Assembly: GCA_015060455.1 (NCBI GenBank)
Contig: SUYM01000010.1
Coordinates: 22,121-86,120 of the forward strand
Length of the DNA stretch: 64,000 bases
Direction of reading: 5' to 3'
DNA from: Bacteroidales bacterium
GTDB taxonomy: Bacteria; Bacteroidota; Bacteroidia; Bacteroidales; UBA932
Both the position numbers and the translations under genes were made by a program. This document shows positions 17,553 through 27,220 of the stretch, piece by piece (position 1 is the stretch's first letter; each line of letters begins with the position of its first letter). The notes under the pieces were generated by a model. It was not told the DNA's origin. It made no database searches and saw only the letters and a list, made by a program, of their open reading frames with translations.

Positions 17553-20500
17553 TTAGAAATTGAGTTCAACACCGAATGTAAACACCTTGCTCTTTGGATA
17601 TGCTCCATAGTCGAAACTTGGCATCAGAGCACTTGAACGCATATTGACTTCAGGATCGAATCCGCTGTACTTTGTCAGAAGCAGGAGGTTATCTGCCGAT
17701 GCATAGACACGGAGTTTTGACACATAAAGTTTACGGAGCCACTTCTGAGGGAAGGTGTAGCCGAGAGTGATGTTCTTCAGACGTAGGAAAGAGCCATCCT
17801 CGATAAAACGGGAAGTGATGTCATGCCTGATGATTCCGTTGGCGGCAGGAACCTTGTTGGACGCATGATCCTGTCTCCAACGGTCCCTTACTTCTCCCAT
17901 CATGTTGAACATTTCAAGATCGGTCTGATTGGCATAGAGCCTTTGTGCATTATAGATTTCGTTGCCGTATGTGAACTGCAACACAAAACTCAGATCGATT
18001 CCATATATATAGAAGGAGTTGGTCATACCTCCATAAAAGTCCGGCTGACCATTTCCGATGGCAGTACGGTCTGCGTCCGTGATGATTCCGTCTCCGTCAA
18101 GGTCCTTATACTTGACATGGCCAGGGAAAACTGCCTTGCCGGCATGCTGGGAAATATCTGCCACTCCGGCCCTGAGATGTCTTGTGCCGTCTGCATGATA
18201 CTCGAAGTCAGAGACCTGATATACTCCGTCAAACACATATCCGTACATACTTCCAAGCGGTTTGCCGACCTCGGAAATATAGTCAAAAGCAGAAAATGAC
18301 GAAGATATGCCGGACTTGTCCAACTTGTAGGTCTTGCCGCTTTGCAGACTCACAAGGGTATTACGGATAAATGATATATTGAAATCCGTTCTCCAACTGA
18401 AATTCCTCTTTTCGAAATTTATGGACGAGATCGACAATTCCAGACCCTTGTTCCGGAGTTGTCCTATGTTCTGCATCTGGGTCTCGAAACCTGCCACATA
18501 TGAGAGGTCCTGAGCAAGAAGGAGGTCTTTCGAATCCTTCAGGAAGGCATCTAATGTAACATTGAGCCTGTCATTGAAAAAGCCTGCATCAATACCGACA
18601 TTGGTGGTCATGGCGGCCTCCCACTTCAGATTGTCGTTAGCGAGATGAGCAGGAGTAAGGATCACAGTCTGACTCTCACCCACGCCATATTTGCTTGAGT
18701 TGTAAAGGTCAAGTGACAGATAATTTGTTATACGGTCATTACCTACCATACCCCAACCGGCACGTAGTTTCAGGTTGGACAGCCATGAAACATCCCTGAG
18801 CCATTCTTCCTTGTTCATTGTCCATGCCGCCGCAAATGACGGGAAGCAGCCCCACTTGTGTTTTGATGAAAATACGCTGGAAGCATCGGCCCTGACTGTC
18901 GCAGTCAGCATATAACGGTCATCATAACTATAAAATGCTCTTGCGAAGAAGGACAGACGACGACTTTCCACACGGCTGGATGTCACCGAACTCGGCACAG
19001 CACCGAGGCCGAGATTGTCAGTGCCAAGTTCGTCCATGGAGAAGTTCTTCGCCTCGCCGTAGAAAGATTCGTTCCTGTTGAATGATGTCTCATGTCCCAA
19101 TATAGCGTTGACCCTATGCTTCTTTTTGAACGTCTGGCTATATGTCAACTGATTAGTGACACCCCAACGCATATATTTCTGAATTTTTGAATTTCCATAT
19201 GGTCCGGAGCCTCTGTCCGCCGATGAAGTGCCGTTTCCGAAGAACTGATTGGTCCTTGTGCCTTGAAGAGAGAAATTTCCCGACGTACGGAAATTCAGGA
19301 ATTTTCCAAGTCTGACCATCAGAGAGCCATAGGCATTCCATCTGTCACTGGTGACATCCTTATCTGTGTTCTCCGCATTGACAAGCGGATTATAGAACGA
19401 ATTGCTGCTGGTGACATTCAATTCGTCGATGATAGGGTCTATCGGATTGTGACGAAGTTGGTAGTCTGTTGTCCTGAGACCTCCGACCGGGCGATACATC
19501 AGGATGTTGCTTAAAGTGCTTCCGCCCGTTCCAACACCGGTATTCTTCGTATTGGTGTAATCAACGCTCACAGACAGACTCATCCATTTGAAAAGTTGCT
19601 GATTGAGTTTAAGGCGCGCTGTATTCTTGGCGAAAGAGTTGGAAGCGAATATACCGTCCTCGTCAAAATGAGAGAAGGAAACAAGATACTGGGTTTCCCT
19701 GCTGCCACCGCTCACGCTCACATCATGGGACTGAGACCATGTCGGGCGGAAAGCCTCATCCTGCCACACGACTCCCTTGACGTCCTTATAATCATCCATC
19801 GTCTGGAATCTATAAGGATTGCCGCTTGAGTCGTTACCTTCCTTGTAGTACATTCCCGCATATTTGGTCGGGTTGACCTCCATCTGGAGATCGACGAACT
19901 CGTATGGAGTCAGTACATCAAGACGCTTGGAGAGGATACGGTAACTTGCCGAGCCGTTATATGTTATCTCCGGACGACCGATGCGACCGGACTTTGTGGT
20001 CACGAGGACTACGCCATTGGCGGCACGCGCTCCATAGATTGCACTTGCCGAGGCATCCTTGAGCACCTCGATGGACTTGATGTCCTGAGTGGCGAGGTAA
20101 CTGATGTCGCTCACTTCAAATCCGTCAACGATATACAAAGGCGACGCATCTCCGGTCACTGTTCCCACACCACGGATCTTGATGTCATATCCTGCTCCCG
20201 GAGTGCCGTCTGTCGAGGTCACATTCACACCCGCGATCATACCTCCGAGAATGTTGGTCACGGAAGATGTCTTGAAATTCTCCAGAGCCTTTGCGTTCAC
20301 AGACGAAACCGAACCGGTCAGGTCACTTCTCTTCATAGTGCCGTAACCGACCACAACTACCTCGTCAAGAAGTTTTGTATCAGGATCGAGGGCCACATTA
20401 AGAGTTCTGGAACTGCGGGCAAGAAAGGTTTTCGGCTTGTACCCGATGAAACTGAATACAAGAGCCTTGTCGCTATACGTCTTTATCTTGTATTTTCCCT

Positions 20501-20690
20501 CAACATCTGTAATCTGTCCGGAAGTTGTATTCTCAACCACTACGGAAGCCCCCGCAAGAGGCACTCCTTTTTCATCAGTCACCGTTCCGGTAACCGTAAC
20601 AAGTTTCGCCTGTGCAAGCGCATCAAAACCCTGCACCGCAGCGGATGCCGTCACAAGCGCAATTGCCAAATATCTGAATATTCCTTTCAT
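17553..20690 (-). CDS. susC: SusC/RagA-family TonB-dependent transporter (cassette 1)
   Basis: 1045 residues. A signal peptide (about 1-27) is followed by a carboxypeptidase-regulatory-like domain (about 32-95, TVTGTVTDEKGVPLAGASV), the TonB box region DEVVVVGYGTMKRSDLTGSV, and a plug with the SusC signature IKIRGVGT...YIVDGF. A 22-strand barrel ends in an aromatic-rich FTFGVELNF. It imports oligosaccharides across the outer membrane with energy from TonB. The gene follows SGBP by 11 bases and precedes SusD. It is full length and intact, and very similar to 30994-34110. Confidence 0.96.
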   Translation of the reverse strand: MKGIFRYLAIALVTASAAVQGFDALAQAKLVTVTGTVTDEKGVPLAGASVVVENTTSGQITDVEGKYKIKTYSDKALVFSFIGYKPKTFLARSSRTLNVALDPDTKLLDEVVVVGYGTMKRSDLTGSVSSVNAKALENFKTSSVTNILGGMIAGVNVTSTDGTPGAGYDIKIRGVGTVTGDASPLYIVDGFEVSDISYLATQDIKSIEVLKDASASAIYGARAANGVVLVTTKSGRIGRPEITYNGSASYRILSKRLDVLTPYEFVDLQMEVNPTKYAGMYYKEGNDSSGNPYRFQTMDDYKDVKGVVWQDEAFRPTWSQSHDVSVSGGSRETQYLVSFSHFDEDGIFASNSFAKNTARLKLNQQLFKWMSLSVSVDYTNTKNTGVGTGGSTLSNILMYRPVGGLRTTDYQLRHNPIDPIIDELNVTSSNSFYNPLVNAENTDKDVTSDRWNAYGSLMVRLGKFLNFRTSGNFSLQGTRTNQFFGNGTSSADRGSGPYGNSKIQKYMRWGVTNQLTYSQTFKKKHRVNAILGHETSFNRNESFYGEAKNFSMDELGTDNLGLGAVPSSVTSSRVESRRLSFFARAFYSYDDRYMLTATVRADASSVFSSKHKWGCFPSFAAAWTMNKEEWLRDVSWLSNLKLRAGWGMVGNDRITNYLSLDLYNSSKYGVGESQTVILTPAHLANDNLKWEAAMTTNVGIDAGFFNDRLNVTLDAFLKDSKDLLLAQDLSYVAGFETQMQNIGQLRNKGLELSISSINFEKRNFSWRTDFNISFIRNTLVSLQSGKTYKLDKSGISSSFSAFDYISEVGKPLGSMYGYVFDGVYQVSDFEYHADGTRHLRAGVADISQHAGKAVFPGHVKYKDLDGDGIITDADRTAIGNGQPDFYGGMTNSFYIYGIDLSFVLQFTYGNEIYNAQRLYANQTDLEMFNMMGEVRDRWRQDHASNKVPAANGIIRHDITSRFIEDGSFLRLKNITLGYTFPQKWLRKLYVSKLRVYASADNLLLLTKYSGFDPEVNMRSSALMPSFDYGAYPKSKVFTFGVELNF

Positions 20691-20701
20691 GGTCAGTTGT
20701 T

Positions 20702-22957
20702 TTAGTTGTTTGCTGTATATGTCGGATCAAACCAGATGAAAACGCGGTTCACCTGCTTTTCCGTATCCTTGCCATCAACAGGATTGCCACCATCCGGGTC
20801 AAAGTTCATCGTACCCATGAAGACTCCGTCAGCATAGTTTCCTTCGGCATCCTTGAATTTTTCCGGATTGATCTTTATCTTCTTACCGTCAGCATGGTCC
20901 ACATATCCGCCTGTATATTGCAGGTTTGCTGCGTCATTGTACCACCACGACATTGGTCCTGCAAGGTAGGCATTGAACGTAGTCACACCCGTTGCCGTGA
21001 AATACCTGTTCCAGACATGAGCCAGGAACGAATACTCTCCTTTTGAGTCATTCTGGATCTTATCGTTCCATGTGTGTGACTGGGGACCGTTAAGATTGAA
21101 GAAATATGAGTTGGTGCGCCAGTCAAGCGAAGTGGTTGCCGTGACATCAGCAACACTGCCGTCCGAGTTCTTCTTGGTTATTACCGGTGCCTCGGACACG
21201 CCTCCTGTCTTAGGGTTGACTCTGATTGCAAATGGAGTATATAGGATCTGATAATTGTCAACATAGCCGCAAAGGTCTGCGAACACCGGAATGACACGTG
21301 TTATGGCAGCCTCACCCTCGCCTACTGTAACCTTGATCATCGTATATGTTGTGGTATATCCTGAGGTCTTCTTATAAATGTCAAGACGTCCCGACGAAGC
21401 CTGGACACTTATATTGGATCCTGTCGGGGTATTACCCGTCGAAGCGATGGTAGGCTTGACGGCCTCGAACTGTACCGGTCTGTCCTTCGGAATATCGGAT
21501 TTGAGGATTTCGAGTTTAAGAGGAGATTCATCGTCATGGAAAAGTCTGAACTGATTGCCGTATTTTTCTATCGGTTCAAGTGCAGTTCCGTTCGCACCGA
21601 GATTGTTGCCCCAATAAACATATGTGAAATAGTTAGGGTTCGCTACGACCGTTATCTTGAACGATGCCTCAGCACTGCCCTTTGCATTTTCCGCAACCAC
21701 AGTCAGAGTATGTTCTCCGACAGGGAGTTCCACACCTTTGGCAGAGGAAACGGTTCCTGTTGCCGGATCAATCGTGATTGCAGACAGAGCATCAGGAACA
21801 TTCTTGAATGAATATATCACCTCTGCGCCATCCATTTCCTTGACAGGATTGGCAAACGAGACACCTGAGATATTCTCCGCTACATCATCGTAGGAGAAGG
21901 TAGTGATAGGATCAAGAAAATCAATGATTTCAAAAGAATATACATCATCAAAATCAGCGGTTCCGAAATCATTTGTCACAGTCAGAGACACTGTATAGAT
22001 TTCACCGACCTGAGTGTCTTCCGAGGCCGGTATGCTGATGACTCCTGTCGCCTGGTCGATCGTGATACCCGGCTTGTTGGAAGGGGAAACACTCTTTATT
22101 TCGTACTTCAATCCGTCAGCAGACCCCTTATAAAACGGCTCAACAGTTCTTGCAGCCACCCCGTTCTCGACCTTCTGTGTCGCAGGACTGTACTCGACTC
22201 GTGTAGGAGCAGAAGTGACATTAAGCGTAAGGGCCTTCGCAAAGACACCCTCCTCGCTGCTCTTGTCAACTATGTAAGTCGTAAGTTTGAAATCGAAGGT
22301 ATAGACACCTGCCTCAAACTGCTCATTATCCTTGACGATAGAGAATACGCCATCGTCGGATAACTCGAACCACGCCTTGCAATCATTGGCAAGAGAACCG
22401 TCAAGATAAACATTTGCTATGCTGTAGCCTGTAATCTTAACAAAATTATCCCCGGTGGCGGTGATTCTTGCAACAGGTAGCGACACGTCATCCGGAGTTT
22501 CAAGAATATCCGACAGACTTGCAGTAATGAGCGACGGTGTCACCTCGATTCCGTCAGCAATCGGCTTCATCATCTGCAATGAGATGATATCCTTGAAGGA
22601 ACGATACTCCCCGCCAACCTTGCAACTGATGGAAATCTGATATTTCCCCACCGGAAGGGCCCGCGAATCACCTATTGTGAAGGCTCCGCTTTCCTCATCC
22701 ACCGAAAAGCATGTGGTTTCCACGGCCTTGCCATCGCAACTTACGGAAGATATGGAGAAATCACTCGGAGTTCCACCATACCAGGAAGGCATGATGGTGA
22801 AAGGCTCTATGCTCGGAGCGATTTCGGTTATGGCAGGATAATAAAGAACGAATCCCTCATCCGGCTGAACTGCCTCCGGAGTGCAGGAAGAAAATACTAT
22901 GCCCCCCCCTACTGAAAGAGCGAGGACAAAACGCAATAAATTCGGCCTTAATTTCAT
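20702..22957 (-). CDS. Surface glycan-binding-type lipoprotein with Ig-like repeats (cassette 1)
   Basis: 751 residues with lipobox IVFSSC (Cys25). Three or so cadherin/putative-Ig repeats about 130-470 carry the pattern I-D-x-A/E-T-G-x-I/V-S (for example TIDQATGVISI). The C-terminal about 280 residues are unique to this family and its paralogue at 34129-36327 (FTYVYWGNNLG, shared DGVFMGTMNFD-like ending). In the characterised Bacteroides HS locus the gene next to susC encodes a surface glycan-binding protein, and position and architecture support that here. The signal peptide is encoded across an 8-base G run (22902-22909), so the reading frame there could vary. It follows the GH88 gene's stop in the order of the leftward operon. 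Confidence 0.82.
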   Translation of the reverse strand: MKLRPNLLRFVLALSVGGGIVFSSCTPEAVQPDEGFVLYYPAITEIAPSIEPFTIMPSWYGGTPSDFSISSVSCDGKAVETTCFSVDEESGAFTIGDSRALPVGKYQISISCKVGGEYRSFKDIISLQMMKPIADGIEVTPSLITASLSDILETPDDVSLPVARITATGDNFVKITGYSIANVYLDGSLANDCKAWFELSDDGVFSIVKDNEQFEAGVYTFDFKLTTYIVDKSSEEGVFAKALTLNVTSAPTRVEYSPATQKVENGVAARTVEPFYKGSADGLKYEIKSVSPSNKPGITIDQATGVISIPASEDTQVGEIYTVSLTVTNDFGTADFDDVYSFEIIDFLDPITTFSYDDVAENISGVSFANPVKEMDGAEVIYSFKNVPDALSAITIDPATGTVSSAKGVELPVGEHTLTVVAENAKGSAEASFKITVVANPNYFTYVYWGNNLGANGTALEPIEKYGNQFRLFHDDESPLKLEILKSDIPKDRPVQFEAVKPTIASTGNTPTGSNISVQASSGRLDIYKKTSGYTTTYTMIKVTVGEGEAAITRVIPVFADLCGYVDNYQILYTPFAIRVNPKTGGVSEAPVITKKNSDGSVADVTATTSLDWRTNSYFFNLNGPQSHTWNDKIQNDSKGEYSFLAHVWNRYFTATGVTTFNAYLAGPMSWWYNDAANLQYTGGYVDHADGKKIKINPEKFKDAEGNYADGVFMGTMNFDPDGGNPVDGKDTEKQVNRVFIWFDPTYTANN
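22902..22909 (-). repeat. G8 homopolymer in signal-peptide codons
   Basis: Eight G on the coding strand encode part of Val-Gly-Gly-Gly at residues 16-19. Runs of this length near the start of a surface protein gene are typical sites for slipped-strand frame changes. Only sequence is seen; variation is not shown. Confidence 0.7.
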
Positions 22958-22991
22958 AATCAGGTTATCGGTTAATCAGTGTTTATGCAAG

Positions 22992-24167
22992 TTATTCTGT
23001 CATTGCGGAGCGATAACGCAGCAACGCTTCAAGGAAATAATAGTCCGCATAGGTAAGAGGCACATCAACCTCCGCATTCTCCGGCAGGTTACCCACGGAA
23101 TGTTTCAGGATAAAATGTCCGTTCTCCCCCACCTTGGCAAGATATTCTTCAGAAGCAAGGCTGCGGAGTTGCCTTTCAGCAATCGCCAGGTAGTCCTTTC
23201 CATTGTCCGCCACCGCATCAAGAGCGATATATGCAGATGCCATCACCGCCGCCGCAGAAGCATCCCTGTATGCCTTAGGGATATCCGGATCGTTGAAATC
23301 CCAATACGGCACGCCATCTTCCGGAAGATAAGACTCTATCATATCACCGACGTTCTGTGCCAGATGCAGATATTTTACATCCTCTGTCTGCTCATACATC
23401 ATTGTGTAGCCATACAGCGCCCAGGCCTGTCCCCTTGCCCACGCACTGTCATCAGCAAGTCCCTGGACAGTAATCTTCTTGTTGACTGCACCGGTTTCAG
23501 GCACATAGTCCACAAGGTGGCAGCATGTGTAGTCCTCACGGAAATGGTTCTCCATCGTCTTGTCCGCATGGGATATGGCGACATGACGGAGCCACTCGTC
23601 ACCATCCATGTTACCCACCGACATGAGCAGTTCGAGGTTCATCATATTGTCGATGATCACTGGATATACCCAACTGAATCCCTTCTTCACGAAAGGCCAG
23701 CTCCTGATGCAGCCGACCTCCTCGGCAAAGGCGCCGGTGAGCGATCTGGCAGCCGTCCTGAGCACGTCGAGCGCATGCTCGTCTCCTGTGAGACGGTACT
23801 GATGGCCGTATGAGCAGTTAATCTGGAAACCGACATCGTGATGATCGGTCACATACTTGATATTCTCCACCTTTGCTGTCTCTCTGACAGCCAGTTCCTT
23901 GAACCTTGGATCGGAATTGTATTCGTAAATATACCACAGCACTCCCGGAAAAAAGCCTGAGCACCACCAGGACGGTGAAGCCGTAACGAATTTCCCGTCT
24001 TCGTACGTCTTGGGAGTCTGATCCTCTCCGAGAGACGCCGCCATCAGTTCAGACTGACGGGCAGCCACATCAAAGACCCTGTCGGTCAACTCGTCCATGG
24101 TCTCCTTGCATGAGCAGGAAACCAACATCGGCAACAGTGCCGCAAGCAGAATAGCCATCCGTTTCAT
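22992..24167 (-). CDS. GH88 unsaturated glucuronyl hydrolase (copy 1), lipoprotein
   Basis: 391 residues from the ATG at 24167 just before MKRMAILL; an upstream start would lie outside the promoter-to-gene spacing. The signal ends at MLVSC (Cys18). An alpha/alpha-barrel carries the GH88 acidic pair at Asp111 (HHDVGF) and Asp173 (VIIDNMMNL). Further family blocks are WARGQAW and RDASAAAVMASA. It removes the 4,5-unsaturated uronic acid that the lyases leave at the non-reducing end of oligosaccharides. It is the first gene of the long leftward operon, with its own -7 box at 24197-24204. It differs notably from the second GH88 (38609-39871), so the two may prefer different sulfation or linkage. 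Confidence 0.92.
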   Translation of the reverse strand: MKRMAILLAALLPMLVSCSCKETMDELTDRVFDVAARQSELMAASLGEDQTPKTYEDGKFVTASPSWWCSGFFPGVLWYIYEYNSDPRFKELAVRETAKVENIKYVTDHHDVGFQINCSYGHQYRLTGDEHALDVLRTAARSLTGAFAEEVGCIRSWPFVKKGFSWVYPVIIDNMMNLELLMSVGNMDGDEWLRHVAISHADKTMENHFREDYTCCHLVDYVPETGAVNKKITVQGLADDSAWARGQAWALYGYTMMYEQTEDVKYLHLAQNVGDMIESYLPEDGVPYWDFNDPDIPKAYRDASAAAVMASAYIALDAVADNGKDYLAIAERQLRSLASEEYLAKVGENGHFILKHSVGNLPENAEVDVPLTYADYYFLEALLRYRSAMTE

Positions 24168-24196
24168 AATGCAGTTTTCGGTATCATTATCAATCG

Positions 24197-24225
24197 CAAA
24201 GTTAAAAGTATGGGACAATCGGCAA
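24197..24225 (-). promoter_or_regulatory. Promoter of leftward PUL operon
   Basis: A Bacteroidetes -7 box TAACTTTG (24197-24204) has a TTG at 24223-24225, 18 bases upstream. It lies 30 bases before the GH88 start in the intergenic region shared with the regulator. Confidence 0.6.
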
Positions 24226-24274
24226 TGCCACTAATTAGTCAAAAGAAACCAATTTTTAAGATTTAGCAATAGAA

Positions 24275-24307
24275 TTTGAGCGATATGTCATTTTTTGTGT
24301 ATTTTTG
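24275..24307 (+). promoter_or_regulatory. Promoter of regulator gene
   Basis: TTTG at 24275-24278, 21 bases of spacer, then TATTTTTG at 24300-24307, a full TAnnTTTG match. It lies 23 bases before the regulator ATG. Confidence 0.68.
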
Positions 24308-24330
24308 TTTTGGACACATAATGACTGCAC

Positions 24331-27216
24331 ATGAAACTGGAAAAAGCCTTGCTCACCATATTGGCGACAACTCTGGTATTCTGCCTCGCCCATACACATG
24401 CACACGCACATAACATGCGTAAATATGATGTGTCATCCGGGCTCTCCACCAACTCCATCAAAGGTATAATACAGGACGAACTGGGGCATATATGGTTTGC
24501 CAGCACCGACGGTCTGAACTGTTTCAACGGAAAGGAGTTCAAGTCATACGGCTGCTCTTACCGCAACTCTGACAAGGACGGAATTAATGCCTTGAATGTG
24601 CTGACCCTGCTGATGCACCGCGACGGCAGGAAACTCTGGGCCGCAACGCAAAGCTCCAGTCTTATGCTCTTCGACCCTGACTCGGAAGCATTCAGGGAAA
24701 TAGACCTACGCGAATACTGCGGACAACATCTGGCTCCAAACCTATGCTATGCCCTTGCCTACGACAGGCATGGCAGGCTATGGACAGGAACAGATGCCGG
24801 TATATTCATATATGATGAAACGGGAGACAATGTCACCATATATTCCAAAGACAACAGCACCATCCCGACAGACAACATCCAGCAGGTTTTCTGCGACTCC
24901 AACGGCACAATGTGGATCGGATGCGACAAAGGACTCTTCAAATACAGCCAGTCCACGGGACGGTTCACAAGGATAAAGACTGACAAGGCATCTTTTTCCC
25001 AGAAAGAAGACATCCATATCTCGACAATCAACGAAGCGTCCGGCGGCAACCTGTGGATAGGTACATGGAACGATGGACTTGCGATATTTGACCACAGCAG
25101 CAACACCCTCAAATCATTGAAACCATCAGCGGACAAGGGGATATCATCAAACATAAGAATACGGAGCATCCTGCAAGTGGCCAACGAAAGGCTCTGGATA
25201 TGCTCGAACAAGGGTCTGTTCAAATACGACATAATATCCAACAGACTGTCCCAGATCACCCTGTCAACCATACACCCTAACGACAACATATATTCGGGTC
25301 TGATAGACAGGGAAGGCGGCATCTGGATAGGGACTTTCTTTCAGGGTGTCTATTATCTTTCCCCTCGCGCCAAGCAGATAGAGTGTTACACCGCACAAAA
25401 TGTGAGCAAGGGACTGAACGGGTCTGCAATCAGTTCCTTCTGCGAGGACCATGACGGAAAAATGTTCATAGCCTCCGAGAACGGAGGACTTAGTGTGTTC
25501 AATCATGAGACAAAGGAATTTTCATGTCCCACGGTCAGCGTACGGGGAGACAACATACATGCTCTATGTATCAGCGGCAAGACTCTGTTCATGGGCACCT
25601 ATTCGCAGGGGTTGAAAATAGCGGACCTGAGTAGCGGAAGGATAAGGGTCATGACAAAGACAAGCAATCCGGAACTTAAAAGCAACAATATATTCTCCCT
25701 TTACAAGAGCAGCGGATCCGACATCTTCATAGGGACCGATCAGGGTTGCTGCACATACGACCTGAGGACAGGAAAGATCAGCCCCATAGAACACCTGGAC
25801 GGATCGTTCATCTATGATATCAAGGAAGACAGCCATGACAACATCTGGTTTGCCTGCTACTACACGGGAGTGTTCCGCTACAACAGAACGACAGGCCAGT
25901 GGAAGCATTACACACACGATGGTTCAGATCCAAGTTCTCTCCCTAACGACAAGGCACTGTCCATATATGTAGATGACATGTCTGCTCTGTGGATATGCAC
26001 GGAAGGCGGAGGCGTATGCAGATACTGTCCTGAAAGCGACGGATTTTCTCCGCTGAGGCTTACCACCGGGAACGGTCCGGTGAACCTGTCGATAGTATAT
26101 GGGGTTCTCAATGACGCAGAAGGCCGTCTGTGGCTGACCAGCAACAACGGTATATGGGTATGTTCTCCGAATGGTGAAATAATCAGACACCTTACCGGTG
26201 AGGACGGGCTGCAAAGCAACCAGTTCAATTTCGGAGCCTCATACAGATCTTCCAGCGGCAAACTATACCTTGGAGGGGTCAACGGTTTCAATGTCATCAG
26301 CCCGGAGAACATCAGGGACGCTGACGTGCCGCCGATAGTCACGGCAGGCATTTCATACAGATACGCAAACAAGGAGTTCACATTCCCTTCCACATCCTCA
26401 CACTCCGGGGAAATGACGCTCCAAAGAAAAATATCCTCATTCACAGTCAGGTTCGAATGCCTCAGTTTTGTAGCCCCTCACAAAAATCAGTTCGCTTATA
26501 AGATTGACGATTCGGAAGAATGGACCTACACGGCAGAGTCCTCTGTAACCCTGCTGAACTTCCCATACGGGAAACATACAATAAAGGTAAGAGCGATGAA
26601 CTCCGACGGTGTCTGGAGCGACAACGAGGTCGCCCTGCACATAAACAATCTTGCACCTGTCCTCAGAAGCAGGACAGCCATCATCATCTACATACTTCTT
26701 TTCATCGCTGCTCTTACAGCCGTCATCATCATCACGGAAAGGACACCGATACAGATTGTATTCAAACAGAGAAAAAGCGAGGAAAGCCGGGAGAACATTC
26801 TGAAAATCGAGAAAAACACACGCCGTCTGCTCAACATTGTCAATCAACTGGTCGATGACAAAGATGTCGGGAAGGAAATCACTTCCAAAAATCAGGAGTG
26901 GTTCAATCATCTCACCAGAATCATTCAGGAAAACATACAGGAGGCGGAAATCTCCGTTGAAGACATAGCGGCGCAACTGAACATGAGCCGTTCAAGTTTC
27001 CAGAGAAAACTGAAAGCACTTACAGGAATGTCACCGGTCGAGTTCATACGTATCACACGTCTGAAAAGAGCCGCGGAACTGCTTTCATCAGGGAATTACC
27101 GGATCAATGAGGTCTCCTACATGGTGGGATTCAACAAACCCTCATATTTCTCCGCCCTGTTCAAGAGACAGTTCGGCACACTTCCCAAGGATTACATAAA
27201 CAAAGATAAACCATAA
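24331..27216 (+). CDS. HTCS-like membrane regulator lacking kinase core and receiver
   Basis: 961 residues, against roughly 1300-1400 for a normal hybrid two-component regulator. A signal (about 1-26) is followed by two-component propeller repeats about 30-680 (repeated L-W-I/F-G-T...G-L-x-x-Y/F). Then come a Y_Y_Y domain about 690-770, a membrane helix about 782-801 and a C-terminal AraC HTH about 857-957 (ISVEDIAAQLNMS, VSYMVGFNKPSYFSALFKRQF). Between membrane and HTH only about 40 residues recall a HisKA domain: ERTPIQIV and NTRRLLNIVNQLVD. The phospho-accepting His of S-H-E-L-R-T-P is missing, as are all ATPase (N/G boxes) and receiver residues. The frame is uninterrupted. It is likely the HS-oligosaccharide sensor acting as a one-component activator. 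The PL12 gene starts 4 bases after its stop. Confidence 0.88.
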   Translation: MKLEKALLTILATTLVFCLAHTHAHAHNMRKYDVSSGLSTNSIKGIIQDELGHIWFASTDGLNCFNGKEFKSYGCSYRNSDKDGINALNVLTLLMHRDGRKLWAATQSSSLMLFDPDSEAFREIDLREYCGQHLAPNLCYALAYDRHGRLWTGTDAGIFIYDETGDNVTIYSKDNSTIPTDNIQQVFCDSNGTMWIGCDKGLFKYSQSTGRFTRIKTDKASFSQKEDIHISTINEASGGNLWIGTWNDGLAIFDHSSNTLKSLKPSADKGISSNIRIRSILQVANERLWICSNKGLFKYDIISNRLSQITLSTIHPNDNIYSGLIDREGGIWIGTFFQGVYYLSPRAKQIECYTAQNVSKGLNGSAISSFCEDHDGKMFIASENGGLSVFNHETKEFSCPTVSVRGDNIHALCISGKTLFMGTYSQGLKIADLSSGRIRVMTKTSNPELKSNNIFSLYKSSGSDIFIGTDQGCCTYDLRTGKISPIEHLDGSFIYDIKEDSHDNIWFACYYTGVFRYNRTTGQWKHYTHDGSDPSSLPNDKALSIYVDDMSALWICTEGGGVCRYCPESDGFSPLRLTTGNGPVNLSIVYGVLNDAEGRLWLTSNNGIWVCSPNGEIIRHLTGEDGLQSNQFNFGASYRSSSGKLYLGGVNGFNVISPENIRDADVPPIVTAGISYRYANKEFTFPSTSSHSGEMTLQRKISSFTVRFECLSFVAPHKNQFAYKIDDSEEWTYTAESSVTLLNFPYGKHTIKVRAMNSDGVWSDNEVALHINNLAPVLRSRTAIIIYILLFIAALTAVIIITERTPIQIVFKQRKSEESRENILKIEKNTRRLLNIVNQLVDDKDVGKEITSKNQEWFNHLTRIIQENIQEAEISVEDIAAQLNMSRSSFQRKLKALTGMSPVEFIRITRLKRAAELLSSGNYRINEVSYMVGFNKPSYFSALFKRQFGTLPKDYINKDKP

Positions 27217-27220
27217 CATC

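Noticed and set aside
22881..23813. Open frame antisense to GH88 copy 1 and the SGBP start
   Set aside because: Crosses two well-supported genes and has no coding signature.
26738..26860. Frameshift explaining the missing kinase domain of the regulator
   Set aside because: No frame change is needed: the frame is continuous, and other frames here show no ATPase or receiver motifs.
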